Shown in pieces: positions 25,183 through 37,179 of a stretch of DNA of 64,000 nucleotides (the stretch's first letter is position 1; every line of letters starts with the position of its first letter). This DNA is from Durusdinium trenchii. Taxonomy: Eukaryota > Sar > Dinophyceae > Suessiales > Symbiodiniaceae. The stretch spans positions 2,794,887 to 2,858,886 of the forward strand of contig CAXAMN010000001.1 in assembly GCA_963970005.1 (NCBI GenBank), written 5' to 3'. Under the pieces are notes generated by a model. That model was given only the letters and a program-made list of their open reading frames with translations. It searched no databases and was not told the DNA's origin. The position numbers were made by a program, and so were the translations under genes.

Positions 25183-25759
25183 TGCAGGACTGGAATGGTT
25201 TCACCTTGAAACAGAAGATGAGTTGGTCCAGACTCGGGTTCATGAATCAAAGTGCTAACTCCTCGCGCCGGGTCCAGAGAAGCCACTTCCCTTGGCACCG
25301 AAAGAAAGGCGCTGGGTCTTCCGCACATGCGCTGTTTCATTTCGTGAAGATTCTTCAGGGCCAACCTTTTGGACCAACCTTTTGCGCATTTAGTTCAGGG
25401 CATCCTTCTCACTCACCATCCTCAGGTACCCCATCCCTCGTCCCTGAATAGGCGGAGTGGGTCGATGGAAACCAACGTGGACAAGTGTGGACGAATCCGG
25501 TCGGCCGCCGGTTGAGATTGGGTGATGAACGACACTGGTGAACTCTTTTAACTGAATATCAATAGATATCAATAGATATTGGCTACTGAAATCTTTTAAC
25601 ACATATTGGCTGAAATCCTTTAGATTGAAAGATCTTTTTTGGGTTGTCAACTGAATATCCTAGAGTAGATTGAATCCTGCAGTAGATTGAATATGTGATT
25701 ACCAAGCCGAACATATGTCCAGTTTCCTAGTGTTTTTTTTGTGTTCTTCTATCTATACT

Positions 25760-25850
25760 CCACTAGTAACAATAGGGCATCGCTACTAGTAACAAGGGCA
25801 TTACTACTATTAGCAAGAAGCTACTAGTAACAAGGGCATCGCTACCTCTG
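25760..25850. repeat. CTACTAGTAACAAG repeat cluster
   Basis: Four near-copies of (C)TACTAGTAACAAGGGCATCG/TAGCAAGAAG occur in 90 bp, each around a CTAGTA(G) palindromic core. Related copies lie at 4.2, 27.25 and 29.5 kb. Confidence 0.7.
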
Positions 25851-26173
25851 GATGCACTTTTCCAAAACTAATCCCTCAAAAGAATCGGAACCAGTCTTTT
25901 CTGGGCGGGGGGGGGGCGATACCAACTTTTCCGCCCCAGCTGTCAGCAGAGTTGTGGGGTTGTACCCCTACATCCAAAAGTCAACCCAACTGTTGGAGGA
26001 AGAGCTCTCAAGTGAACAAGAATTGCTTCTTCACATGCTTCATCCGACCTGGAGGCGCTTGTCCAGTTCTGCATGGCATGAGGTATCGGTCTGAGGCAAT
26101 TGTGGACGGGCTACCCATTTTGTTTCAAGTATTATATAGTATATAATTAGTACTTAGGGGATATATATATATA

Positions 26174-26274
26174 CCCTAGAGATCCAAGTACCTTCTCAGA
26201 AGGTACTCTGACCCTCCAAACCTACATAACAGTGCCTCCCGTCACCTTCTGAGAAGGTACTTGGATCCCTAGGG
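26174..26274. repeat. foldback element: 31-bp inverted repeat, 30/31 matched
   Basis: The left arm 26174-26204 and right arm 26244-26274 are reverse complements except at one position, with a 39-bp spacer. Each arm itself contains a 15-bp near-palindrome, ACCTTCT(C/G)AGAAGGT. Both outer ends are CCCTAG/CTAGGG. The flank is a TA-rich run on the left. This fits a tiny MITE-like or foldback element. The same ACCTTCTGAGAAGG core recurs at 43.69 kb. Confidence 0.8.
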
Positions 26275-26529
26275 ATAGAACTATAGCGCTAGCTATATAA
26301 TCCAGAATCCCGCTTTTGCAACAACAACAACAACAACAGCATTATAGATCCAGAAGCCTGGGAGGAGACCCTTTTTGTATCAGTTCATTTTGTGAAGGAG
26401 TGAGGCATTCTGAAGAACCTTCACCACTAACCACCGGTCTCGTCACATGTCGCAGTCGTCCGGTCGAGGGGTCCCTAGACCGGTTGGGTTGACCGTTGAC
26501 CTCTTGGGAATCGTCCAAACGAAAGACCT

Positions 26530-26690
26530 TCACATGGATTGGATCTTGGGACTGGGTGACTGGGCGAAACCACGTCGAGGTGCCACACCGAAGTTGTTCG
26601 CGAGATCTTTAAAGGCGAAGGGGTCCATGTTGAGCGATGGCTGCATCCTGAGGGCGGCGGTGGCGCGGAGGGCACCGGGACGATTTAGAA
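26530..26690 (-). CDS. short GC3-rich exon
   Basis: The minus frame encodes ALRATAALRMQPSLNMD followed by FKDLANNFGVAPRR, with mainly C or G at third codon positions, before an in-frame stop at 26530-26532. A plus-strand frame over the same bases (26447-26728, 93 codons) is also open but less C-biased. The parent gene is unknown. Confidence 0.4.
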
Positions 26691-27252
26691 GCATTCCACG
26701 ATGTTTTTTTGGTCAATCTAGTGACTAGTGGCTTGACAAGCACCTCACAGTTTCATTATGATTCATTCCTGTCAGCAATTGCAAAGACTTGCATAGCCGA
26801 CATGTAGCCGAAATTGATAATGGAGTTCCAACGGTTCGACCACCAAACCATGCGATTGCATGCGGTTCCGCAGCACGAACGGGGCCCTGCATACACTTGT
26901 ATAAACATGTCATGCATACACTGGGTTTGGTTCCATCATTGAACGGTGTGTTGTTGGACTGTCAGAGTGAGAGATCCTGTACCAACAAGGTCAATCACCA
27001 GCACCACCCAAAGGCCTGTTCGGGTGTGGTCATTGGATGCGTTCAGCGTCTAAGACACCACCCGATGTTCAGGTGGTGCTGGCTATTGGCGGATCTTTTT
27101 TAGGGTTCACTGTGAGCTAAGCGGTCTGGCACGGCATGTAACATCGCGTGCAGGTTGCGTGGTTCGCTATCACGCAGCACTCGTGATTTGGCCTCATCCA
27201 GTTATGCCCTTGATGCTCCTCGGATTCGTATCCTCTCAGGTATCCCTTTGTT

Positions 27253-27285
27253 CCTAGTAGCTTCTTGTTACTAGTAGCGATTGCC
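27253..27285. repeat. copy of the CTAGTAGCTTCTTG repeat
   Basis: CCTAGTAGCTTCTTGTTACT continues into AGTAGCG, nearly the linker seen at 4.2 kb. The inner part is an imperfect palindrome around CTTCTTG. Confidence 0.7.
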
Positions 27286-27584
27286 TCCAACCTATTTGTG
27301 ATGGCCTCCACCCAATAGCGTCCTTAGGTATCCCTCCCTTCTATACATCGTCAGTGTTTGTTGAAAACCGATCAACTAGGTCATGCATGGGTTGTTTCTA
27401 CTCAGCGGATTCTGAGCAGGGCCTACTAGCGTTTCCCAGTCATCCGTCATTTTGTTTACCCGCTTATCCTGTTCACATTTGTATGCTAAGCAAACATAAC
27501 CCATTATTAAATTATGTATATAACTATAATTAACTATATATATACACACATCTCAACAAACCTTAATCATTTAGGAGGGTCTTC

Positions 27585-27930
27585 TTAAAACCTGGGGGGT
27601 ATGAACGGTATGAACTGAACGGCTGTCTTTCCAAAACAACACCTTTTGGAGGTTGTTTGGACCTCTTCGAAATGCCAAACCTCCGACGTCTGGCCACCTC
27701 CGACCTCATTCCGCCGCTGTTTTTTCCAGCGCAAAGGGTGGGAGGGTTTTTGATCGGGGCACTGAATCATGTCAGCCACCAGGATTGCTTGACCATCTTC
27801 TTGAGCCAGCCGTGAAGCTGCCTCGTGTTGGTGGTTTTGGTGGCGAACGGCGAATCGGCTTTCGTGTTGATTCCAAGAAGGGCACAAGCTCGATTGGTCA
27901 ACAAGGAAACATGAACAAAGATTGATAAGG
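27585..27930 (-). CDS. possible charged exon
   Basis: An open minus frame contains HESRFAVRHQNHQHEAASRL, AQEDGQAILVADMIQC and LRWKKQRRNEVGGGQTSE. It has no recognised domain. An overlapping plus frame (27653-27925) is about as long. Strand choice rests only on the prevailing minus orientation. Confidence 0.25.
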
Positions 27931-28914
27931 TGAGCTAAGCTGACCCCCATGGTGGTGGCTTTGAATGATCTTATATACATGGATCTTGTACATGGGGACA
28001 GAGAGTTTGACACAATTGAAATCAATTGAATATTACTTATTCTTAGGCGACCAATGGACCTGACATGACCAAACCTCCCGCTAAGATCTTCAGCGGCTTC
28101 TCGACGTCAAACACATCCCGGATCCCGGTACCCGCACTGAACAAGGTGCATGCGCTTAGCAGTAGCAACAGGCAGAGAATACTTTGACTCCCAGCATGTC
28201 AACTACTTTTACGGGCGATCTTCAGTATCCCCAAAGGCAGGGCTGTAAAGACTTGAAACTGACAGTTTTGACTACTCGGAACATAGGAATCACAAATTCC
28301 AAATCAAACAAACATCGACTTTTTCAAGTGCAAAACCTTCAGGTGTTTGTTTTTGAATGCTGCAACCTTATGCCCATCAATATCAATCGACGGACGTTGG
28401 ATTCTGAAACAAAAATCACAATCTCTTAAACCGATCCAGGAACCTGTTCATGTTTTGAAGATTGGTTCACATTGGTTCATATTCTATCTACTTGAGGACG
28501 GTTGTATCTATGTAAGACAAATTCCCGTTGGCTCCAATGAGAAATCCTGCCTGGTCGTCACCGCATGTCACCGCAACGGTCGTGGACGCTGCGATTCCAA
28601 CCCGTTCGTTTGCCACCGTTTCAACCACAACCCTCATCGTGAGCTGGAGTCTCAAGTTCTCGGGTGTTAAATTGCTGCAGGTTTTAATATAGAAATGAGC
28701 TCCGAAGCCTAATTTGCTTACTCTCATGGGTTGAGTTAATCTACAATTGTTGGAGATACCCACAGACTTTTGGGATCTTTTGGGGATAGTCGAACAAGAA
28801 TTTATGTTCTAATTCACCTGGCACCATTCATTGCGATTCAGCTACCTTCCCATGGGGTAGCTGGATTTGGATACCAAGCTCCCGCATCGGCATAACCGAA
28901 CGTCCAACCCAGAT

Positions 28915-29052
28915 CTACACCATCCACCCAAACGAAACACGTCTTGTTTGGCTCTCGAGACGAACCGGGAAGCCCGCCTCGAAAGCCAAAAAGACATGTG
29001 GAATCAGCTCGCGAAGGTGTTCCGTCTGCGACCGCGCACTCAGATAAATCAC
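28915..29052 (-). CDS. terminal exon of an unknown gene
   Basis: The acceptor TTTTCTCAG at 29053 opens a GC3-rich frame encoding VIYLSARSQTEHLRELIPHV, then AFEAGFPVRLESQTRR, ending at TAG 28915-28917. The helical amphipathic composition looks genuine. Upstream exons were not linked. It may mark the 3' end of a minus-strand gene. Confidence 0.45.
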   Translation of the reverse strand: MIYLSARSQTEHLRELIPHVFLAFEAGFPVRLESQTRRVSFGWMV

Positions 29053-29458
29053 CTGAGAAAAGAGAAAACCATCCGGGTGGGTTTTCGAGTGGGCTGGTCT
29101 TCCAAGTTTCCGAGGAGGGGCATGCTTTTTTACATGCAAAAGGTTGCGAGATGTGCCCGACGCGGGCTTTTTGATGAGTGAGGGGCGGCACTCCTTGTGC
29201 GTCTTTTAGAGGTAACTTGGATGGGAATGATATGGTCAACCAAAGCGCAGGTCATTTGGACAAGTTTGGACATTTTGGCACGCGGGATCACGCGGGGATG
29301 GATTTAGGCATAGTGTACTGAGACTGGCACTGGAAGAGGGAGAGCGGTGGGTCAAAGGCGGTTCTGTTGGGGATGAACTTTCGCCTTTGCTTCTTGTCGT
29401 TGGCATGTGTCAATCGGCCTGTCAGACAGGCAAGGCAAGGCATCATAGAGTGCATCCT

Positions 29459-29575
29459 GGCTGCTACTAGCTTCTTGTTACTACTAGTAAGGCACCTGTT
29501 ACTACTAGCGNNNNNNNNNNGTTACTACTAGCGTGGCACTTGTTCCTACTAGCTTCTTGTTACTACTGGTGAGGT
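29459..29575. repeat. CTACTAGCTTCTTGTTACTACTAG repeats flanking the assembly gap
   Basis: Several copies of TTACTACTAG(C/T) and CTAGCTTCTTGTTACTAC sit on both sides of the gap. The identical sequence GTTACTACTAGCG occurs immediately before and after the Ns, so the gap probably reflects a collapsed tandem array. Confidence 0.75.
29511..29520. other. assembly gap (10 N)
   Basis: Ten undetermined bases. The true length is unknown because the flanks are repeated. Confidence 0.99.
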
Positions 29576-30114
29576 TCTTTTGGTCACTCCTCTGGACCCC
29601 AACGAAACGTTCAACAGCATTTCACTGCACGTCTGCCCGCTCCCTGTCAACAGGATTCTGTTCGGAATGCACCCTGACTCTACAAAGGGCTTTGGCAGGA
29701 CAAGATTGAGGGCTCACTTTGAAAGACATATATAGCCGATGCCAAAACTGTCTTAACATTTTAGGGTGACACTTGTGTTTTTGTTCAACGTGTTCTTGCA
29801 AAAGGTATTCGAAGCCTTGGTCCTTAAACTTTGATGTTATATATTTGCACCCATACTCTGCACAGCAACACTTCAGTTCTTTTGGTGACACGGGCTGCCC
29901 GCATGCTGATTGCATGGACCAAGATCCGGAAAATCTACGGTCAGCGAGGTCAACACTGGCCGAGATGTAACTATTGGCATCGATATCGATAGTACATACA
30001 GGTGACCCTGTACCTGTATCAACTATAGATGGAGGTTTCTACTGAGGTTTCTGTGTATATGTATATATATATATATTGATTTCATGGATGTCATCTGATA
30101 GGCATGCTATTACC

Positions 30115-30480
30115 ACATACTACCACCCTCCACCCAAAGAAACAGCTCCTGCATGTTTTCACGGTGTACCAAAGTAAGCTCTTCCCTCCCGAAAGAAAAA
30201 AAACACATCCCAGCAGCCGGCCGGTTCTCCCGATCACGGCCAATGATGCGCATGTCGCAGGCCACCTGACCAGGCGCCCGGAACATGTACACAGGACACG
30301 CTGTTTTGGCGCCCGGAACATGGGGGGTGTTTCAACCCTGAAAACGTGGTGAAAACCGGTGGTCCTGGGTCCTGTTCCCTTCAACATCAACTGATCACCA
30401 TTTCTGGGACTTTGAGGTTCAGTGCGACGGAGTGGGTCTTGGTACGGGTCTGGCCTGACCTCCGGGACCTGAGCAGACCG
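30115..30480 (-). CDS. two candidate exons of an unknown gene
   Basis: The upstream exon (about 30391-30475) reads SGQTRTKTHSVALNLKVPEM and ends at a possible GTGATC donor. The downstream exon (about 30121-30305) reads MFRAPGQVACDMRIIGRDRE, then FFSFGREELTLVHRENMQEL, then a GTAGTATG donor. Both are GC3-rich and protein-like. A 15-bp direct repeat (GGCGCCCGGAACATG on the plus strand) occurs at about 30276 and 30310. No family is recognised. Confidence 0.4.
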
Positions 30481-31091
30481 TAATTGACATGGTCCTTCGA
30501 TCAAACGTGCTCAGATCTACTCACTGCTCACCCTTTGCTGTTTTGGGTGTAGTCTTGATCCGCAGCCCTGCACCCCTTCTTCATTCATAGAGGAATCGCG
30601 TCAGCCGGTTTTTCGGATGGAAGAGCTTCGGTGTCTGGCTTTGGTGTAATTCTTCGGAAGATGGAACGCCACGAGGAAAACCACCATGGTCCTCATGAGC
30701 TCCCAACCCCCTTGAAACAACAATCTTCTTCAACGTGACTCTTTTGGAGTGCCCCAGTCTGTCATTTTGCACGCCGAATAGGACCTCAAATCACGACATC
30801 AACTAACTAGTCACTTTGAAGAACCAGAAACATGTATTTCGAGGATCTTGCAGACTAATAAAAGAAAACTGCTCATAGGAATCCGCACCACATAGGGGTA
30901 TAGATGAGACTTCAATCTTCAATACCTACAACTGCATGAAGCGCAGGATATAGACCTTCTTGATGCGAGTGTGAGTGATCTTTAATGTCTCTAATATATT
31001 GACCAAACATATGCCAATAACATCAACTTGGGGAACCATACTTTTAAGACCGACACTGTGACCACACACACAAAACACAAAAGCATTCCAC

Positions 31092-31336
31092 CTGGGATCA
31101 TTGCATAAGCCCGATGCAAAAGGACTTGGATTTCCTGAAGCAGAGCTGAATTAGCTCGCAGACTCCCTGTCGTTGTTGCTTTTCCGTCACATTCCTCCGC
31201 TCTCGTCTCCACTCTTTCGTCGTACCCCACCTTGCAGCGCATAGATTGGAACAGCTCCCTCTCCCGTACGCGGCACTCGATGGCCTTCATCAGCATCGGC
31301 ACAGCCTGGTCCCGTCCGGTCCCGGTGCACGGTACG
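31092..31336 (-). CDS. helical exon of an unknown gene
   Basis: The frame runs from an AG acceptor at about 31337 to the donor GTGGAATGC at 31091. It encodes DQAVPMLMKAIECRVRERE, RCKVGYDERVETRAEE and SALLQEIQVLLHRAYAMIP. It is strongly amphipathic and helix-rich, with C/G third positions in its first half. A possible preceding exon (about 31382-31505) contains TESCGLGSENTPHIGSQMR. Function unknown. Confidence 0.5.
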
Positions 31337-32263
31337 CTCTTCTTTTCAGGCGAGGTTTTCCATGGTTGAAGCATCCGATTCCTGGTGTCTGCATGGTGTG
31401 ACCATTGAAATATTGGAGTCCATCAACGCATCGCATCTGGGACCCAATGTGCGGCGTGTTTTCGCTCCCCAAACCGCAGGATTCCGTGAGAAATCCCGTC
31501 ACGGCCGGACCCCAAATGGGGCTCTAGATCCAGTCGTCCACCGAACGTCGTCACGGCCGCCGAGACTCGCAGAGAAGACCGGTGGATCTGGGGACTCCGG
31601 ATAATTTTGGTTCAATATAGCGTCGAACGAAGGCAGAATGGTTGAACTAGTAATGGACATGTATGTAATAATAACTATATACAAATAGGTTAGGGCAGTT
31701 ATATATGGGCTGCATATACCTGGTATATGTCCATATTCCGCTGGAAGGCTGCAAGAAGCACTCCGATCAATCCATCCAGATCCTTTGTGCCTTGGAAACT
31801 GAGTGGAACCTGCAGCCACTGCGTATCACTTCGTTAATGATCGACCATCTCGAGGAGGCTAAAACATGGAGAACACTACGGAGGATCAACGCGAGACTCA
31901 GCGGATGGTTTGAATACCTTCCCTTTGGACTTCGGTATCCCTTTGGGAGTCACAAAGGGATGTCCTTGTCATTTACTGAAGACAGCGTCTCCTCAACCAA
32001 TACCCAAGCGGATATCCATCCCTATTCCGCACGCCTGACTCATGCTGCCTGGCGCGGCGTTTCTTTTGAGGGCCGTAACTTGGGGCTACCCGGATGGCCT
32101 GCTCTCCAGTATCAACCTTCAATCGCTAGCACCCAAAGAGTGGGACTGACTCCCCTGGTGTAGCTCCAAGAGCGCAGGACAGGTCACAACCGGTTCCGGT
32201 TGCTGGGTCACCCAGGTTGGTGGCCCGGCTACGGTATCTCCACAGCCACCCTCAAGCGGTGAG

Positions 32264-32791
32264 ATGGTGCAGATCCGAAGCTGGAGTGGTGCCAGCTGCA
32301 TGTACCCTGCTGAAGCTGCTTGGGAAGGCACCAAAACTGAACAGATCTTGAACACCAGCTGTGCTCTCCAAAGACCTGACGTCTTGCGAACCTCTCTGAA
32401 AATCTGGAGGTCAGGCTCTGGGGGAGGCAAATCTTTGGAATCTTCCAAAACTGACAAACCTCACGGTGGACCTGGGAAGACATCTTCCGTTACAAAACGG
32501 TTTTCCTTGACTGGGAATGACTGTCCGATTGGAGGTGGTCCACACCCATCCGTTGGGTCGAGACTTCGACCGATGGTGCTGAACCCAAATGCAAGCACTT
32601 CAATTGTCACTTCCACTAGTCTGACCAGTCCTCTTGAGAGGAAACTGGAAAAACCATCATGCAAAAAGTCCAGAAACTTGGGTCACTCCAGCATTGTCAC
32701 TCCGACTCGCCCTGCGTCGCTCGCGCGAATGAAACACGGGGGTAGTTTTTGGTGCCTTGAGAGGCTCGTAGCATGCGCCGCACCGTTGTGA
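32264..32791 (+). CDS. weak plus-strand ORF (175 aa)
   Basis: The frame is intact from ATG to TGA but Ser/Thr/Lys-rich and without GC3 bias. Minus-strand frames in the same interval (for example 32461-32664, FSSFLSRGLVRLVEVTIEVL) are comparable. I keep it only as a candidate. Confidence 0.2.
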   Translation: MVQIRSWSGASCMYPAEAAWEGTKTEQILNTSCALQRPDVLRTSLKIWRSGSGGGKSLESSKTDKPHGGPGKTSSVTKRFSLTGNDCPIGGGPHPSVGSRLRPMVLNPNASTSIVTSTSLTSPLERKLEKPSCKKSRNLGHSSIVTPTRPASLARMKHGGSFWCLERLVACAAPL

Positions 32792-33084
32792 GGTTCGTCC
32801 ACTCCTCCGCAGCTGGCACAGTTGCCAGTGTCTGCAGCTGGCTGGAAGGAGTAGATAGCCTATAGCTGAAGACTGGAGGTGTTGAATGAAGTCTATTCCA
32901 CCAGATCATCATGAGGTAAAAACTGCAGATTGCCTTTAGTTGAATTCATTGGTTCTTGCATTGCGTGTCCTATTGGAGGCACATAAACCCGTTATGTACC
33001 CGTTCTTGGTGGCTCTTCAACTGCTCCCCGGATTTGAGCCATTCTTAGGCCCCTCAAGCTCAAAGTAAGGGGCCTGGTTGGGTT

Positions 33085-33217
33085 CTAGCTTGGCACGAAC
33101 ATCGGACGTGCTGATCGACCGATCGAACTCTCCAGGTCCTCCAGCTCCGGAAAGCCGTGCTTCAACTGCACGCGGAGCTTCTCATCCAGGTCGCCCTCCT
33201 CACGGGGACGCAAGTGT
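33085..33217 (-). CDS. GC3-rich exon
   Basis: The minus frame reads HLRPREEGDLDEKLRVQLKH, then GFPELEDLESSIGRSARP, with almost all third positions C or G, ending at TAG 33085-33087 or at an earlier donor. The charged helical composition is typical of genuine exons here. Parent gene unknown. It is probably part of the minus-strand block between 31 and 34 kb. Confidence 0.5.
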
Positions 33218-34196
33218 TGTGTTTTGTTTGGATTTTCACATAATTACATATTGTTCTCATGATGACAGTTATTTGGCACCAAATGCCACCCGACGACCAA
33301 GGGAATAATCCCTGGAACAGGGTGGAACTCCGAGCTCCAGCGGGAGCGGCTTCGAGGAACTGCGTCATACTGCAATTGTCACATTGAAGGGATCTGCTTG
33401 ATGCAACTCGCTGACCCTACATGCGTATAGACGCACCACAAACAAGGAGTAGGGTTGTTCAACAACCGTGTTGAAGGTCAGGATCGAAGAGTTCTCCTGC
33501 AATATAGATTTAGTCTTTCCCATTCGAGTTGGTCCAATTTAGTTAGTTTTGCTTTGAGCCATGCGTTTTCTGCAGCACCCCTCAACACATCTCAAAACCG
33601 CATACAATAAGAATCAGAACCTGTGAGATGTGAGGGGGGTTCTTCTTTTGACCCCAAGCGCCGCCGCTAGCCACTAGCCAATAGAGCCTATGAACAACCA
33701 CTATCTACCGTGAAGCTGAAGGAGCCAAGAGGCTTCCCTATGAACAACTCCTGCACCATCCTTGTTACTTGCCCACATTCCCTGGAACAAGTGGTTGGGA
33801 CAAGGGAACAGTCCCAACTACTCCCAACTGTTGTGAATTTCAGTGGTGAATCACAGTTGTGAATTTCAGTGTTCACAGTTGTGCGTCCTGTGACTGAAAA
33901 AAAAACAACACACAAAAAACATTAAACAAAATTATCAGTTGGTGAAGTCCCAGGGCAATCCAATGCCGACCCCCAAACACATCTAGACACTCCATGGAGC
34001 ATTATCTTGACCCGGGTCAATGTACATATACATACATATATACATACTCCGCACATTAAAAAACGTAACAACATCAGTGCGATCAGTGTTGCACTCCCTC
34101 AATCTGCATCTTTTGGCGTATCAGTCCCATCGGTAGTGTATTTGGGACTTGGTTGTTCCCGCTGTGTTCCTATCCCCACACGTCGTCCGTCAGGGG

Positions 34197-36099
34197 TTAC
34201 AGGTCCTCGATACGACGTCTCCACTGTTCTCGGACATCGTTGCGGAGCACCGGCACCAGGTCTTCGTAGACGTCTTCCGGCAAGAGGGGCACCGAGTCTG
34301 GGTCCGTCTTCCGTGGCATGCCACGCAGGGACTCACGCTCTGCATAGGTACGGAAGCCAGCCTCATGGAAGAGTGTTGGATGCAGGCAAGGGCCAGGATT
34401 GGAATTTTTGGCATGTAAATGGCCGTTGGTCAGGTGAACAGAAGACGCTGGGATATTTAGATTTTTGCGCTTGCCAAGGCCCCAGTAGAAAGGTATATTA
34501 TAGTCTGTTCTGATGTACGATGGTTCTTTAGCGGATGTGACAATTTTGATTGATTCAAGACTCCAAGGCTGTAGCAGGAGAAGTGTCCTTTCAAGATTCT
34601 GTTGGCGAAAGCAATGCGACCACCGTATGATTCCTTGTTTTGTGTTTTTCTTGGCTGAAATGAGCCAATCAAGAGAAGCTGCACCATGCACAAAGTTGAT
34701 GGACGATCCAAACCACCCAAACGAACCCTTGGAAGGACCTGAACCTGAGGACATTCTTGCGATTACACCTAGCAGTGCTAACATCTGAGTTGTCTTGGTT
34801 GTTGCTTAGCCCCTCACTAAAACAAGGCTACGGAAGGGATATGCAAGGCTACACAAGTAAGGCGGAGAAAGGTGCAATGCAAATAGAACGCAGATCAATC
34901 TGGGCACTTGCCTCTCCTCTCCTTCATTTGAAATGACTGCAAGATCACAGGATACAGTATCCCATCTTCTGGGCTCCATATGAATCCTGCATCTTTCTAT
35001 GATCCACGCATTCCTCCTTGAGGGGACTCCAAGGCAAAACCGGCGGAGAAATCCCCGGCAAATCCATCGATCCATCGCCAATCGACCAAACCGAGTCCGA
35101 GACAGGATTTCGACTTTGACTTAAAACCTACAGCTGATCATAGATATGTTTTTCTTCAAGGAATGTGGAAGGTCTCGAGACATTGTGACATTTGCCGAAA
35201 GCGCAGTTTGCATATAACGGATAACGTGTGGGGTTCACAAAGAGCCACTTGTTCACGTAGAGTGGACAAGTGATTCTCTTTGCAAGTTAAACATTCCATG
35301 TATTTCCATGTATCCAAACCATGCACGTATTTCCATACCTTGCATACAGGAAAATCATTGAACACCTAACGCTTCTGGGAAAGAAGGGCAAAAGCATTCC
35401 AACACATCGCCTCGGACACCTCCCGCGCCTCGGGCACGAGACCCAAGGAGCGAGTGCAGTCGCTCCCACGCCGTTCCAGGGGGTAGCGCCGAGGCCCGGG
35501 GAGGCTCCCTTCGCCGGAATGTGCCCTTTGGAGCATCTCCTGGAGTTGATGGTGTACTTGGATCCACGATCTCAGATTTGAAGGGGAGTTGATGCTTGGT
35601 CCGAAAAAAGAAACAAACACTGATCCGAGTCACCCAACACCCCTTTTTTTGTAGCTCGGCTCAAAAGTTAAAGCATCGGAAAGCCCTCGTGGACTCGTGG
35701 TGGCCATGTGGAGTCCAACTCTCACCGTTGGTCTGAGACGATCCAGTCTGGTCTCGGTTGGGAGCATGGCCAGGTTGGGAGCATACCGTCATGGAGTGAA
35801 GCAACTCCTTCTTGGGGTCGTCTGGTAGAATCGAACGAATATGCGAACAAATATGCTTACGAATGATCATCAACAAAAGCAAGCCAGCTTCAATCGTGGC
35901 GCAGGTCCACAGAGTGACATGATTCACATGACATCTGTGTTGATTCAGCAGCAGGTCATTCACCCCCTCTCTACCGCAAAGCCGGGAGAAGCTGCGGTTT
36001 TTTTCGGAGCCCACGATCGGGTCGGCGGGTCGGTCCTCATGAGTCTCGTAGCAATCAAAGAAAGCTTGGAATTCATCGGCTTCTGGAAGGTCTTGCCAG
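34197..36099 (-). CDS. gene G: multi-exon hypothetical protein
   Basis: Proposed exons on the minus strand: about 35966-36099 (EADEFQAFFDCYETHEDRP, then VGSEKNRSFSRLCGRE); 35788 to about 35905 (IEAGLLLLMIIRKHICSHIR, then DDPKKELLHSM, donor GTATGCTC); about 35372-35590 (WIQVHHQLQEMLQRAHSGE, strand less certain); and the terminal exon 34197 to about 34366 (AERESLRGMPRKTDPDS, then PEDVYEDLVPVLRNDVREQW, stop TAA at 34197-34199). A hydrophobic helix in the second exon could be membrane-associated. No known domain is recognised. The 36915-37170 interval may hold an earlier exon (AQAEAGGCRRDVPKPKSFDQ). Confidence 0.45.
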
Positions 36100-37179
36100 G
36101 AATTGTGCCTTTCATCGGTCGAACGCTACTGGTATTACCCGAAGTAACGAAGAACATGCCCATGTTTTTAGTTGTTTGTTTGTCGCTTTTCTCATCTTTT
36201 CTCCGGGTATTTTGGAACCAAGCCCTTACTTTTGGGACACATCCACTCAGTCGGAATGACTCAGAGCCTGGCACAAAACAAACTTCATCCAAAAAAACAT
36301 GCCAATGGGTTTTGGTATATCCCTACCAGGGAGTCTTTGGGAGGTCTCCCTATTTTAAAACACACCCATATGCAGTGGATCTTCAATTGCTGTTGCAACA
36401 AGTGACACAGGTCTGCCAATACCTCCAAACATGCTCACTCGCACCTAGTGGAGGTCATGGACTTGGTCTTGGTTGCATCCCAATCCAATCGCTTGTCCTC
36501 ACCATCCTCACATCGCGGTGACCATTTCCTGCTGTAGCTCAGTACTCCATACTAACATCCTTTAAACTGACAATCACGGAGGTCCATTGACTTACCGTGA
36601 CTTAGGTAACATAGGGCTAATTCAGCCCTCTCTCGTAACTCCAAACAGTGGGCTGCCCACACACTTCCACCGACAAGGAAGCCTCCTCACGACAAGGAAG
36701 CCTTCGACAAGGCACGTCTTGAAGGTGGGGATGAATATATCTATTATGATCTATTATACAACTCTTGTCGCATCTGGCTAGGCCGAGGGTAGATGGAACA
36801 TTTCAATACATTTCATAGTCCATCCTAGGTAGATGAAACATTTCATAGTCATAGTCCATGTTGAATCCCTAGTGTGATACTGATAGTCTGAAGGCTAGTC
36901 ACTATAGTCTGGCGTTGACGTCCAAACATCAGTCGGGTGAATTCACTCCGCACCAGGTCGACGAGTCCCAACCCGACTTCGGACGAGTCCAGTCACCGCG
37001 CCTGTTCTTGATCAAATGCACTGCGGCTTCATCTCCGCGAGTCGTACAGCAAACGTTGGGAATACCCCCAAGCGATGCACCCATGGCTGGTCAAACGATT
37101 TCGGCTTGGGCACGTCCCTGCGGCACCCACCGGCTTCGGCTTGTGCACGGCCGAGGGAACCGCAGGAGTACGTGCCAAA

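Noticed and set aside
35841..36521. 226-codon plus-strand ORF
   Set aside because: It overlaps minus-strand exons of gene G that have better composition and splice signals. The plus frame lacks GC3 bias.
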